Assembly (NCBI GenBank): GCA_030146505.1
Contig: JASLCO010000238.1
Coordinates: 1-14,410, forward strand
Source of the DNA: Moraxellaceae bacterium
GTDB lineage: Bacteria; Pseudomonadota; Gammaproteobacteria; Pseudomonadales; Moraxellaceae
Length of the DNA: 14,410 nucleotides
Reading direction: 5' to 3'
The notes under the pieces were generated by a model. It made no database searches, was not told the origin of the DNA, and saw only the letters and a list, made by a program, of their open reading frames with translations. The position numbers and the translations under genes were made by a program. Shown one piece after another: positions 5,849 to 12,652 of this stretch; position 1 is the stretch's first letter; each line of letters starts with the position of its first letter.

Positions 5849-6289
5849 ATGAGAGAACCCACCTTCCAGCGCATCCTCGGTTTTGATTTCGGCACCAAGC
5901 GCATGGGCGTGGCCAGCGCGCAGGCGGTGACCGGCACGGCAACGCCCTTGCCCACCATTCCCTCGCGCGACGGCATTCCCGATTGGGTGCAGATGGATGC
6001 CCTGCTCGCGGAATGGACGCCGGATGCGCTGGTGGTCGGCCTGCCGCTGAACATGGACGACAGCGAATCCGAGCTGTCGCGGCTGGCACGCAAATTCGGC
6101 CGCCGCCTGGAGGCGCGTTACCGCCTGCCGGTCTTCATGTGCGACGAGCGCCTGTCCAGCCATTCGGCACGCGGCCTGCTCATGGAGGTGCAGGCGCGCC
6201 GGCGCGGCAGGCTGCCCAATCTGGATTCCACGGCAGCGGTGCTGATTGCCGAGGCCTGGCTGGCCGAGCCGACTTCCCTCAAGCCCTGA
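5849..6289 (+). CDS. ruvX: Holliday-junction resolvase-like pre-16S rRNA nuclease RuvX (YqgF)
   Basis: A 146-residue RNase H-fold nuclease of the YqgF/RuvX family, which takes part in 5' maturation of 16S rRNA and resembles Holliday-junction resolvases. Key blocks are GFDFGTKRMGVA (11-22) with catalytic D13, VGLPLNMDDSESE (63-75), the CDERLSS motif with E100, and LDSTAAVLI with D126, so the carboxylate set is complete. The ATG at 5849 gives the expected N-terminus; the TTG further upstream at 5825 adds unconserved residues. No ribosome binding site is visible, which goes with a TACAAT box 7 bases upstream and possible leaderless initiation. It follows yqgE, the conserved partner, but a 109-bp gap with a repeat and its own promoter suggests separate control here. 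Confidence 0.93.
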   Translation: MREPTFQRILGFDFGTKRMGVASAQAVTGTATPLPTIPSRDGIPDWVQMDALLAEWTPDALVVGLPLNMDDSESELSRLARKFGRRLEARYRLPVFMCDERLSSHSARGLLMEVQARRRGRLPNLDSTAAVLIAEAWLAEPTSLKP

Positions 6290-6330
6290 CCGGCGCCATC
6301 CCTTGCATGGCAGCGGGTGGCGCTATCCCT

Positions 6331-6336
6331 TACAAT
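6331..6336 (+). promoter_or_regulatory. Possible -10 box (TACAAT) of pyrB
   Basis: TACAAT matches 5 of 6 bases of the -10 consensus and is the same hexamer as before ruvX. Transcription would begin near 6343, giving a leader of about 37 bases to the pyrB ATG at 6380. No good -35 is seen at 16-18 bases. The leader is too short for a transcription attenuator. Confidence 0.4.
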
Positions 6337-6379
6337 CCGCGCGGCTCCCATGGAGTCTCCTCTCCCCAGGAATCCCCAC

Positions 6380-7366
6380 ATGCACTTTTCCTCCGCGCAT
6401 GAAGCCAGCCGCCTGCAGCTCAACACCCAGAACCGGCTCCGGCATTTCCTCACCACCGAAGGCCTTTCCCGCGAACTGCTGACGGAAATCCTCGATACCG
6501 CCGAGGGTTTCATCGACCCGGTCAGCGGCATCATCCGCAACAGCCCGCTGCTGGCCGGCCGCACGGTGATGAATCTTTTCTTTGAAGCGTCCACGCGCAC
6601 GCGCACCACCTTCGAGGTGGCCGCCAAGCGCCTGGGGGCCGACGTGCTGAACATCGACATCTCCAAATCCTCCACCAGCAAGGGCGAAACCCTGCGCGAC
6701 ATGCTGTGGAACCTGCAGGCAATGACGGCCGACATTTTCGTGGTGCGCCACGGCGATTCCGGTGCACCGCACTTCATTGCCAGCCAGGTCACGCCGAAGG
6801 TGGCCGTGATCAATGCCGGCGACGGCCGCCATGCGCATCCCACCCAGGCCATGCTGGACATGCTCACCATCCGCCGCCATGCCGGGGCCTTTGAAAACCT
6901 GACCGTGGCCATCATCGGCGACATCCGCCATTCACGCGTGGCGCGTTCGGAAATCCATGCCCTGCAGACACTGGGCGCCAGGGAAATCCGCGTGATCGCG
7001 CCGCGCACGCTGCTGCCGCGCGATTTCGACAACCTCGGCATCAGGGTTTTCGAGCGCATGGAAGAAGGCCTGGCCGATGTTGATGTGGCCATTGCCCTGC
7101 GTATACAGAACGAACGCATGGAATCGGCGCTGCTGCCCGGCGCCGACGAGTTCTACACGCTCTATGGCCTCACGCGGGAAAAACTGAAATACGCCAAGCC
7201 CGGTGCCATCGTGATGCATCCCGGCCCCATCAACCGTGGCGTGGAAATCGAATCCGCCGTGGCCGACGGGCCGCAATCCGTCATCCTGCATCAGGTGAAC
7301 TACGGCATTGCCGTGCGCATGGCCGTGCTCAGTCTCGCCATGCAGGGGCAGATGGACCTGCGCTGA
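6380..7366 (+). CDS. pyrB: Aspartate carbamoyltransferase catalytic subunit
   Basis: A 328-residue aspartate transcarbamoylase chain, which joins carbamoyl phosphate and L-aspartate in the second step of pyrimidine synthesis. The carbamoyl-phosphate loop STRTRTTFE begins at S71; the second site HPTQ is at 153-156 (in GDGRHAHPTQAMLDM); SKSSTSKGET is the mobile loop supplied to the neighbouring active site; HPGPINRG begins at 280. The ATG at 6380 is chosen because AGGAA (6368-6372) lies 7 bases upstream; an in-frame ATG at 6350 has poorer support. The N-terminus is longer than in E. coli PyrB, as in the pseudomonad class that assembles with a dihydroorotase-like subunit. The next gene encodes that partner. 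No pyrI gene and no pyrR are present nearby, so the usual PyrR control of pseudomonad pyrB is not evident. Confidence 0.96.
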   Translation: MHFSSAHEASRLQLNTQNRLRHFLTTEGLSRELLTEILDTAEGFIDPVSGIIRNSPLLAGRTVMNLFFEASTRTRTTFEVAAKRLGADVLNIDISKSSTSKGETLRDMLWNLQAMTADIFVVRHGDSGAPHFIASQVTPKVAVINAGDGRHAHPTQAMLDMLTIRRHAGAFENLTVAIIGDIRHSRVARSEIHALQTLGAREIRVIAPRTLLPRDFDNLGIRVFERMEEGLADVDVAIALRIQNERMESALLPGADEFYTLYGLTREKLKYAKPGAIVMHPGPINRGVEIESAVADGPQSVILHQVNYGIAVRMAVLSLAMQGQMDLR

Positions 7367-7375
7367 AAGTGTGAT

Positions 7376-7407
7376 CACGTCATTCCCGCGAAGGCGGGAA
7401 CGACGTG
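7376..7407. repeat. Palindromic repeat CATTCCCGCGAAGGCGGGAA
   Basis: Arms 7376-7389 and 7394-7407 pair at 13 of 14 positions around a 4-base loop. This is one of the best copies of the dispersed family in the window. It lies 9 bases after the pyrB stop codon and inside what would normally be a continuous pyrB-pyrC' unit. As RNA it may protect or attenuate the transcript at this point. Confidence 0.8.
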
Positions 7408-7422
7408 CGGAAATGAACAAAC

Positions 7423-7495
7423 GCAGGAGCGGCTTCAGCCGCGAACCTGCCGGAATAGTTGCCGTAGATGTTCGCGGCCCAAGCCGCTCCTACGG
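7423..7495. repeat. Inverted pair of REP-like elements
   Basis: Unit 1 (7423-7445, GCAGGAGCGGCTTCAGCCGC...) and unit 2 (complement of 7471-7493) agree at 20 of 23 positions and face each other across 25 bases. The pattern GTAGGAGCGGCTT...CCGCGAA is the REP type known from Pseudomonas and Xanthomonas, and the head-to-head arrangement is the usual BIME form. It ends about 17 bases before the pyrC' ribosome binding site. Confidence 0.85.
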
Positions 7496-7521
7496 GAGGG
7501 GCAGTTAAAAACGGAGCCACC

Positions 7522-8748
7522 ATGGCTGTTCGCATCGACAATGTCCGCCTTATCGATCCCGCCGCTGCGCATGATGCCGTGACCAGCGTCATCATCGAAA
7601 ACGGCCGCCTGATGACAGGCAGTGCCGGCATGAGTGCGGCCGAGGTGATCGACGGCCAGGGCCTGTGGCTGACGCCGGCTTTTGTCGATCTGTGCGCGCG
7701 CCTGCGTGAGCCAGGCAACAAGGTGCACGGCGGCGTCGCCAGCGAAACCCGCGCGGCACGCGCTGGCGGCTTCCTCGATGTGCTGGTGCCGCCCGACACG
7801 CAGCCGGCACTGGATTCCGGCGCCCTCATCACGCAATTGCTGGAGCGTGCCGAAGAGGCGGCGCAGGCACGCGTGCATGCCGTCGGTGCCATTACCAAAG
7901 GCCTGGACGGCAAGGCGCTTTCCAATATGGCGCGCCTGGTGAAAGCCGGCGCCATCGGGGTCGGCAATGCACGGGCGCCTTTTGCCAATGCGCAAACCGC
8001 CATGCACTGCCTGGAATATGCCGCCACCCTGGGGCTCACGGTATTTTTCTCGCCGGAAGAACCCAGTCTTGCCAAAGGCTGCGCACACGATGGTTTCATG
8101 GCGGCGCGCCTCGGCCTGCCCGGCATTCCCGATACGGCCGAAACCATTGCCCTGGCCACGCAGCTTTTGCTGGTGGAGCAGACCGGCGTGCGTGCGCATT
8201 TCGGCCAGCTTTCCTGCAAGGGCTCGGTGGAACTCATCCGCATTGCCAAGGAAAAGGGCTTGGCCGTCACGGCCGATGTGGCCATGCACCACCTGCATCT
8301 CACCGATGCCGCCATCGACGGTTTCAACAGCATGGCGCATGTGCGCCCGCCGCTGCGCCGCGAAGAAGACCGGGCGGCCCTGCGCGATGGCGTGAAGAGC
8401 GGTGTCATCGATGCCATCTGTTCCGATCACCAGCCGCTGGATGCCAGCGCCAAGCTCGCGCCTTTCCCCAGCACCGAGCCCGGCATGAGCACGCTGGAGA
8501 CGGTGCTGCCGCTGGGCCTGCAACTGGTGCGAGAAGGCGTGCTCAGCGAAGGCGAATTGCTGCGCGCGCTCACGCAGAACCCGGCTGCCGTGCTGGGCCT
8601 GGAAAAAACCTCGGGCTGGCTGCTCATCGCGCCGGCGGAAAACTGGACGGCCAGCGCCGACACCCTGCTGTCCACCGGCAAGAACACGCCCTGGCTGGAC
8701 CGCGAGCTGCAAGGCCGCGTGCGTCGCGTTTTCAACGGCCTGCTTTGA
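7522..8748 (+). CDS. pyrX: Dihydroorotase-like subunit (PyrC'), zinc ligands missing
   Basis: A 408-residue amidohydrolase-superfamily protein of the type I dihydroorotase group. The first metal motif of active enzymes, D-H-x-H-x-R-x-PG, reads DLCARLREPG here: residues 58 and 60 are Cys and Arg instead of His. Some later features remain, namely HH at 256-257 and SDHQP with D302, but the canonical TDHAPH has lost its last His. It is therefore almost certainly not an active dihydroorotase. In Pseudomonas putida an inactive homologue (pyrC') is needed to assemble dodecameric aspartate transcarbamoylase with PyrB, and the same role is inferred here from position and sequence. GGAG at 7513-7516 lies 5 bases before the ATG. 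A 155-bp repeat-bearing gap separates it from pyrB. A true dihydroorotase must be encoded elsewhere. Some databases call this gene pyrX or pyrC. Confidence 0.92.
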   Translation: MAVRIDNVRLIDPAAAHDAVTSVIIENGRLMTGSAGMSAAEVIDGQGLWLTPAFVDLCARLREPGNKVHGGVASETRAARAGGFLDVLVPPDTQPALDSGALITQLLERAEEAAQARVHAVGAITKGLDGKALSNMARLVKAGAIGVGNARAPFANAQTAMHCLEYAATLGLTVFFSPEEPSLAKGCAHDGFMAARLGLPGIPDTAETIALATQLLLVEQTGVRAHFGQLSCKGSVELIRIAKEKGLAVTADVAMHHLHLTDAAIDGFNSMAHVRPPLRREEDRAALRDGVKSGVIDAICSDHQPLDASAKLAPFPSTEPGMSTLETVLPLGLQLVREGVLSEGELLRALTQNPAAVLGLEKTSGWLLIAPAENWTASADTLLSTGKNTPWLDRELQGRVRRVFNGLL

Positions 8749-8829
8749 TACTTTTGCCACGACGCCTGCTTTGTGTCGGTTTATTGTCGCCGCGGGAGCA
8801 GGCCGACCGATTCGCATCTATATCTTTCA

Positions 8830-8975
8830 GTCATTCCCGAGCGCGGCTCAAGGCCTCTGGAATAGCAGCCCTTGAACAGCCTGCAGAGTCTTGAAAACGT
8901 CGTCCCGGCGGAAGCCGGAATTCCTGCGGCTGTGTTTTCTCCGCATTACGGATTCCGGCCTGCGCCGGCATGACG
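8830..8975. repeat. Cluster of degenerate palindromic repeats
   Basis: Within the 274-bp gap between pyrC' and thpR there is a partial copy beginning GTCATTCCCGAGCGCGG (from 8830) and an opposed pair, 8898-8924 (CGTCGTCCCGGCGGAAGCCG...) and 8949-8975 (complement CGTCATGCCGGCGCAGGCCG...). The pair agree at most positions and face each other, as in a BIME. The rest of the gap (8749-8829) has no recognisable feature and no T-tailed terminator. Confidence 0.65.
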
Positions 8976-9022
8976 AAGTCAGAAGACTTTGAACCGGCCC
9001 TGAAATTTTTCCTGACGGTGCC

Positions 9023-9544
9023 ATGCGTCTTTTTTTTGCCCTCTGGCCTGAGTCTTCAAGTTCGCAGCACTGGCAGCATGAGCTGGCCATGTCCACGCGC
9101 ATGCTGGGCGGGCGGCAGTTGCCCATGGCCAACCTGCACATGACGCTGGCCTTTCTCGGCGAAGTGCCCGGCGACCGGGTGAATGCCCTGATTGCGCTGG
9201 GCAATGATTTGCCGCGCGATGCCATCCATCTGCGCTTTGACCGCATCGAATGCTGGAAAAAGCCGGAGCTGGCGGCCTTGCGTCCGGCGGAAACGCCGGT
9301 GGCCCTTACGCGTCTGGTGGGCCAGCTCAATACGGGCTTGCGCCTGGCCGGCTTTGTGCCGGACAGCAAGGTGTTCCGGCCGCATGTCACGCTGGCGCGC
9401 CATGTCACCACGTCGGCTCCCAGCCTGCCGGTATGGCCGGTGATCGAATGGCAGGTGCCGGCACTGGTGCTGGTGCGTTCACGGTTGAGCCAGGAAGGCT
9501 CGGAATATGCCGTGCTGCATGAGTGGCCCTTGCCGCTGCACTGA
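9023..9544 (+). CDS. thpR: RNA 2',3'-cyclic phosphodiesterase (2'-5' RNA ligase family)
   Basis: A 173-residue member of the two-histidine (2H) phosphoesterase superfamily, ThpR/LigT group, which hydrolyses 2',3'-cyclic phosphate RNA ends and can join some tRNA halves by 2'-5' linkage in vitro. Both catalytic HxTL motifs are intact: NLHMTLAFLG with H39 and RPHVTLAR with H121, separated by the usual ~80 residues. The N-terminus MRLFFALWP is typical, so the ATG at 9023 is secure, even though no good Shine-Dalgarno is visible in the 20 bases before it. Length fits the family (about 175-180). It stands alone, with repeat-rich DNA upstream and a kinase gene 235 bp downstream. Confidence 0.92.
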   Translation: MRLFFALWPESSSSQHWQHELAMSTRMLGGRQLPMANLHMTLAFLGEVPGDRVNALIALGNDLPRDAIHLRFDRIECWKKPELAALRPAETPVALTRLVGQLNTGLRLAGFVPDSKVFRPHVTLARHVTTSAPSLPVWPVIEWQVPALVLVRSRLSQEGSEYAVLHEWPLPLH

Positions 9545-9779
9545 ACCCTTCCTGTCTTTGCCTTGATCCACCCTGCATGTAAGGGCGCGCGTTCATCCGT
9601 GACCGCTGCCTTCAGTGCCGGCGTGGCTTGCGCGCCACGGCAGCGGGCGTGCAGTCTTTGTCCTGCGCTGCAGGCAGCGGCCGTGGAGCGTCGCGGCGCT
9701 GCGGCCATCAGAAGCTTGCCGCAGCGGAAACCATCAGGCGGGGAAAAGGATGCCGGAGCACTTCATGGAGGCAGGTCGG

Positions 9780-12440
9780 ATGCCGTTGCGCTGGCTGGGA
9801 CGCAATGTCGCCGTGGCAGCGCTTTACATCGTGGTCTCGCTGGGGGCCTGCGCCTTTTCCGCGCCCAGCCTGCCGGCCTCCATGCTGTTCCCGGCCACCG
9901 GCATTGTCCTGGCCGTGCTGCTGGTCTGGGGCTGGCCGGCCTTGCCCGGCATGGTGGCCGGCATCCTGGCCGTCAACCTGCTGCAACTTTCCTGGCCGGT
10001 ACTGCCTTCTCTGGCGGTGCTGCGGCAGGGGTTTTTCCTGGCCGGCGCACTGGCGCTGGCCTCGCTGCTGCAACTGCTGGTGGCTTATGGGCTCTGCCGG
10101 CGTTTTGCACGGCAGCCGGAAGCGGGCGGCGGCTGGAACGAAGTCCGCCTCGTGCTGCTGGGCGGGCCGCTGGCCTGCCTGCTGTCGGCCGGTCTGGGCA
10201 CGCTCTGCCTGTTGCAGGCCGGCAGGATCGCCGCGGCTGATTTCACGTTCAATCTCTGGACCTGGTGGGTAGGCGACACGCTGGGCGTGGTGATCTTCGC
10301 GCCGCTTACCCTGCTCCTGCTGCAGCGCCGTTTCCGCCGGGGAAAACCGTGGTGGTGGGCGCTGCCGGTATTGGCCATCGCGGTCGTGCTGCTGCTGTTT
10401 TCCCGCATCAACCTGGACGAGGAGCAGCGTCTTGAGCGCGTGTTCCGCGAACCGGCCCAGGCCGTGGCGGAGCAGCTCAGCCTGCGTGTGCAGGGTCATG
10501 TCGACCTGCTGGATTCACTGCGCCGCTTCTGGCAAAGCTCGGATGACGTGGATGCCCGCGAATTCCATGATTTTGTCGCCGCCGTGATGCTGGAGCAGCC
10601 GGACATCCTGCTGCTGGCCTGGGCGCCGCAGCAGGGCCAGCAACTGCGCCTGGCGTATGTGGAACAGCAGGGCGATGCGGCACTGGCAGGCCTGGACCTC
10701 ATGGCCAGCCCGGCGCTGGCCGATGTCATCCGGCAGTCCCGCGACAGCGGCCATATGGCGGCTGTGTCCAGCCCGGCGGCCTGGCCGGCCACCGGCCGCG
10801 GCCGCAGCGTGCTGCTGCTGGGGCCGCTTTACCGTGCCGGCCTGCCGCTGGCCACGCTGGCGGGAAGGCGGGCGGCCTTCCTTGGCATGACGGTGGCAGT
10901 GTTCGATATCGAGACCTTGCTGGCCGATCTGCCGGTCACGCGCGACGGTGACAGCATGCTGCTGCGCATAGAAGACCTGTCGGCCGCCGGCCTGCTGCTG
11001 CACCAGAGCCCGGGGCTGGCCGACGAGCCGCCGCTGCAATGGCAGACCCTGCTCAAGACCGGCGGCATGCAATGGCGTCTGCAGTTCACCAGCCCGCAGA
11101 ATTTCCGCGCCACCCACCGCTCTCTGCAGCCTTCACTCCTGCTGCTGGGCATGTTGCTGCTGATCGGGCTTTTCCAGCTGCTCGTGCTTTACATGCGGCG
11201 CAGCCGCGAGTTGCGCCAGCAGACGGTGGCGGCCGAGCAGGCGCGCGTGCATGCCGAACAGTCGGCGCAGATGAAAAGCAGCTTCCTCGCCACCATGAGC
11301 CATGAAATCCGCACGCCCATGAACGGCGTCATCGGCATGACGCAGCTGCTGGCGGAAACACCGCTGAACGAAGAGCAGCAGCACTATGTGAACACCATCC
11401 ACCAGTCCTGCGATGCCCTGCTGCGCATCATCAACGACATCCTCGACTACTCGAAGATAGAGGCCGGCCGCCTGGAAGTGGAGCGCACGCCTTTCGACCT
11501 GCATGCGCTGATGCAGGAATGCGTATCGCTGTTTTCCCTGCAGTCGCGCCAGAGCCGCATTGCCCTGCAACTGGAAATGGCGCCCGATGTGCCGGCCGAG
11601 GTGCTGGGCGATCCGCTGCGCATCCGCCAGGTGCTCATCAACCTGCTCGCCAATGCCTTCAAGTTCACCCGGGAAGGCAAGATCATCCTGCGCCTTGGCG
11701 TTACGCAGCGCAGCGAGACCGGCGCCGACATCCGCTTCGAGGTGCAGGACACCGGCATCGGCATTGCCGACGTGCAGCGTGCGCGCCTGTTCGAGGCGTT
11801 TGCGCAGGGCGATTCTTCCATCACGCGCAAATACGGCGGCACCGGGCTCGGGCTTTCGATCTGCCGTCTTTTGGTCAATCTCATGCAGGGTGAAATCGGC
11901 GTGAGCAGCGCGCTCGGACGGGGCTCCATGTTCTGGTTCCGGCTACCGCTGGGCGTGCCGGGGCGCCGGGGCCTGTTGCCGGAAGAAAAGGCGGAGCTGG
12001 TGGTGCCGCGCCATTTTGGCGAGCTCCGGGCGCTGGTGGTGGAAGACAATGTGGTCAACCAGCAGGTGCTGGCCGGCATGCTGAAAAAGGCCGGCGTCGT
12101 GTTGCGCCTGGTGGCCGATGGCGTCGAGGCCCTGCATGTGCTCACCTCCGAGCGCCAGCCTTTCGATCTTGTGCTCATGGACTGCGAAATGCCGAACATG
12201 GACGGTTACACCGCCACGGCCCGCCTGCGCCAGTGGGAGCAGGTGGAAGCACGCCCGGCACTTTTCATCTGCGGCGTCAGCGCACATGTGATGCCGGAAT
12301 TCCGCGAGCGTGCCATGGCCGTGGGCATGGACGACTTCATCGCCAAGCCGGTGCGGCTGGAAGAATTGCAGCGTGCGCTGGAAATGGCCCTGCGTCGCAA
12401 ATTCACACAGGCCCCGCGCGAGCAGAACCGGCTGGGCTGA
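9780..12440 (+). CDS. MASE1-CHASE hybrid sensor histidine kinase with receiver
   Basis: An 886-residue membrane sensor kinase. Order: an N-terminal multi-span MASE1-like domain (about 1-205; SMLFPATGI and LWTWWVGDTLGVVIFAPL are diagnostic); an extracytoplasmic CHASE-like ligand domain (about 208-385, with the EFHDFV and LLLAWAPQ region); a membrane helix (about 451-472); a short coiled coil; HisKA with phospho-accepting H508 in SHEIRTPMNG; HATPase_c with N-box N621/N625, DTGIGI from D657 and GTGLGLSI; and a receiver (about 750-870) with LVVEDN, phospho-acceptor D801 in LMDCEMPNMDG and the conserved K in AKPV. All catalytic residues are present. There is no HPt domain and no adjacent regulator gene, so the output partner is elsewhere. 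Start: GGAGG (9767-9771) is 8 bases before ATG 9780; ATGs at 9765 and 9750 are alternatives. The ligand is unknown. Confidence 0.9.
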   Translation: MPLRWLGRNVAVAALYIVVSLGACAFSAPSLPASMLFPATGIVLAVLLVWGWPALPGMVAGILAVNLLQLSWPVLPSLAVLRQGFFLAGALALASLLQLLVAYGLCRRFARQPEAGGGWNEVRLVLLGGPLACLLSAGLGTLCLLQAGRIAAADFTFNLWTWWVGDTLGVVIFAPLTLLLLQRRFRRGKPWWWALPVLAIAVVLLLFSRINLDEEQRLERVFREPAQAVAEQLSLRVQGHVDLLDSLRRFWQSSDDVDAREFHDFVAAVMLEQPDILLLAWAPQQGQQLRLAYVEQQGDAALAGLDLMASPALADVIRQSRDSGHMAAVSSPAAWPATGRGRSVLLLGPLYRAGLPLATLAGRRAAFLGMTVAVFDIETLLADLPVTRDGDSMLLRIEDLSAAGLLLHQSPGLADEPPLQWQTLLKTGGMQWRLQFTSPQNFRATHRSLQPSLLLLGMLLLIGLFQLLVLYMRRSRELRQQTVAAEQARVHAEQSAQMKSSFLATMSHEIRTPMNGVIGMTQLLAETPLNEEQQHYVNTIHQSCDALLRIINDILDYSKIEAGRLEVERTPFDLHALMQECVSLFSLQSRQSRIALQLEMAPDVPAEVLGDPLRIRQVLINLLANAFKFTREGKIILRLGVTQRSETGADIRFEVQDTGIGIADVQRARLFEAFAQGDSSITRKYGGTGLGLSICRLLVNLMQGEIGVSSALGRGSMFWFRLPLGVPGRRGLLPEEKAELVVPRHFGELRALVVEDNVVNQQVLAGMLKKAGVVLRLVADGVEALHVLTSERQPFDLVLMDCEMPNMDGYTATARLRQWEQVEARPALFICGVSAHVMPEFRERAMAVGMDDFIAKPVRLEELQRALEMALRRKFTQAPREQNRLG

Positions 12441-12497
12441 AACGGCGGGCACCTGCGTTTGCACAATCGATTTTTTGGGAACCCTGTACATAAATTT

Positions 12498-12538
12498 CAT
12501 GCCCCGTCATTCCCTTGATAAGCGGGAATGACGGCATG
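12498..12538. repeat. Palindromic repeat after the hybrid kinase gene
   Basis: CCGTCATTCCC (12504-12514) pairs perfectly with GGGAATGACGG (12524-12534) around a 9-base loop; CATG further out extends the stem with a 2-base bulge. It belongs to the same dispersed family as 1784-1819 and 7376-7407. It lies about 60 bases downstream of the kinase stop and may act as a 3' stabiliser or factor-assisted terminator; no T-run follows. Confidence 0.8.
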
Positions 12539-12652
12539 TATGGGCTTCCCTTTTCTTCGGGCTTCAGCAGGAGAGTTGCATCGTCTGCCTCCCTCCACCC
12601 TTGAGTGCAAACACTACTGCTGGCAGTCTCGCCGCAAACCTGCGAGAGCCGC

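Noticed and set aside
4921..6093. 390-codon minus-strand open frame
   Set aside because: Antisense to the end of the reductase-like gene, yqgE and ruvX, all of which have recognisable family motifs.
6118..7119. 333-codon minus-strand open frame
   Set aside because: Antisense to ruvX and pyrB; Arg/Ser-rich translation without any domain.
8764..8803. GCCTGCT/AGCAGGC inverted repeat as a pyrC' terminator
   Set aside because: Only 7 bp of stem with a 26-base loop and no T-run; likely chance in GC-rich DNA.
7435..8817. 460-codon minus-strand open frame (and another at 7380-8417)
   Set aside because: Both lie antisense to pyrC', whose protein is clearly conserved. The antisense translations are low-complexity Arg/Gln/His/Ala-rich, with no motifs or ribosome binding site, as expected from GC-rich codon bias.
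9545..9779. Gap between thpR and the hybrid kinase as a hidden gene or N-terminal extension
   Set aside because: The kinase frame is open back to 9615, but the extension is Arg-rich and unconserved in character and would place a non-hydrophobic segment before MASE1. No repeat or RNA motif was seen in the gap.
12621..12635. Possible sigma-54 promoter before the GlrK-like gene (TGGCA-N8-GC)
   Set aside because: GG and GC are 10 bases apart as required, but the conserved TT before GC is CC, and the start point would lie only a few bases before the ATG with no room for a ribosome binding site. Too weak to annotate.
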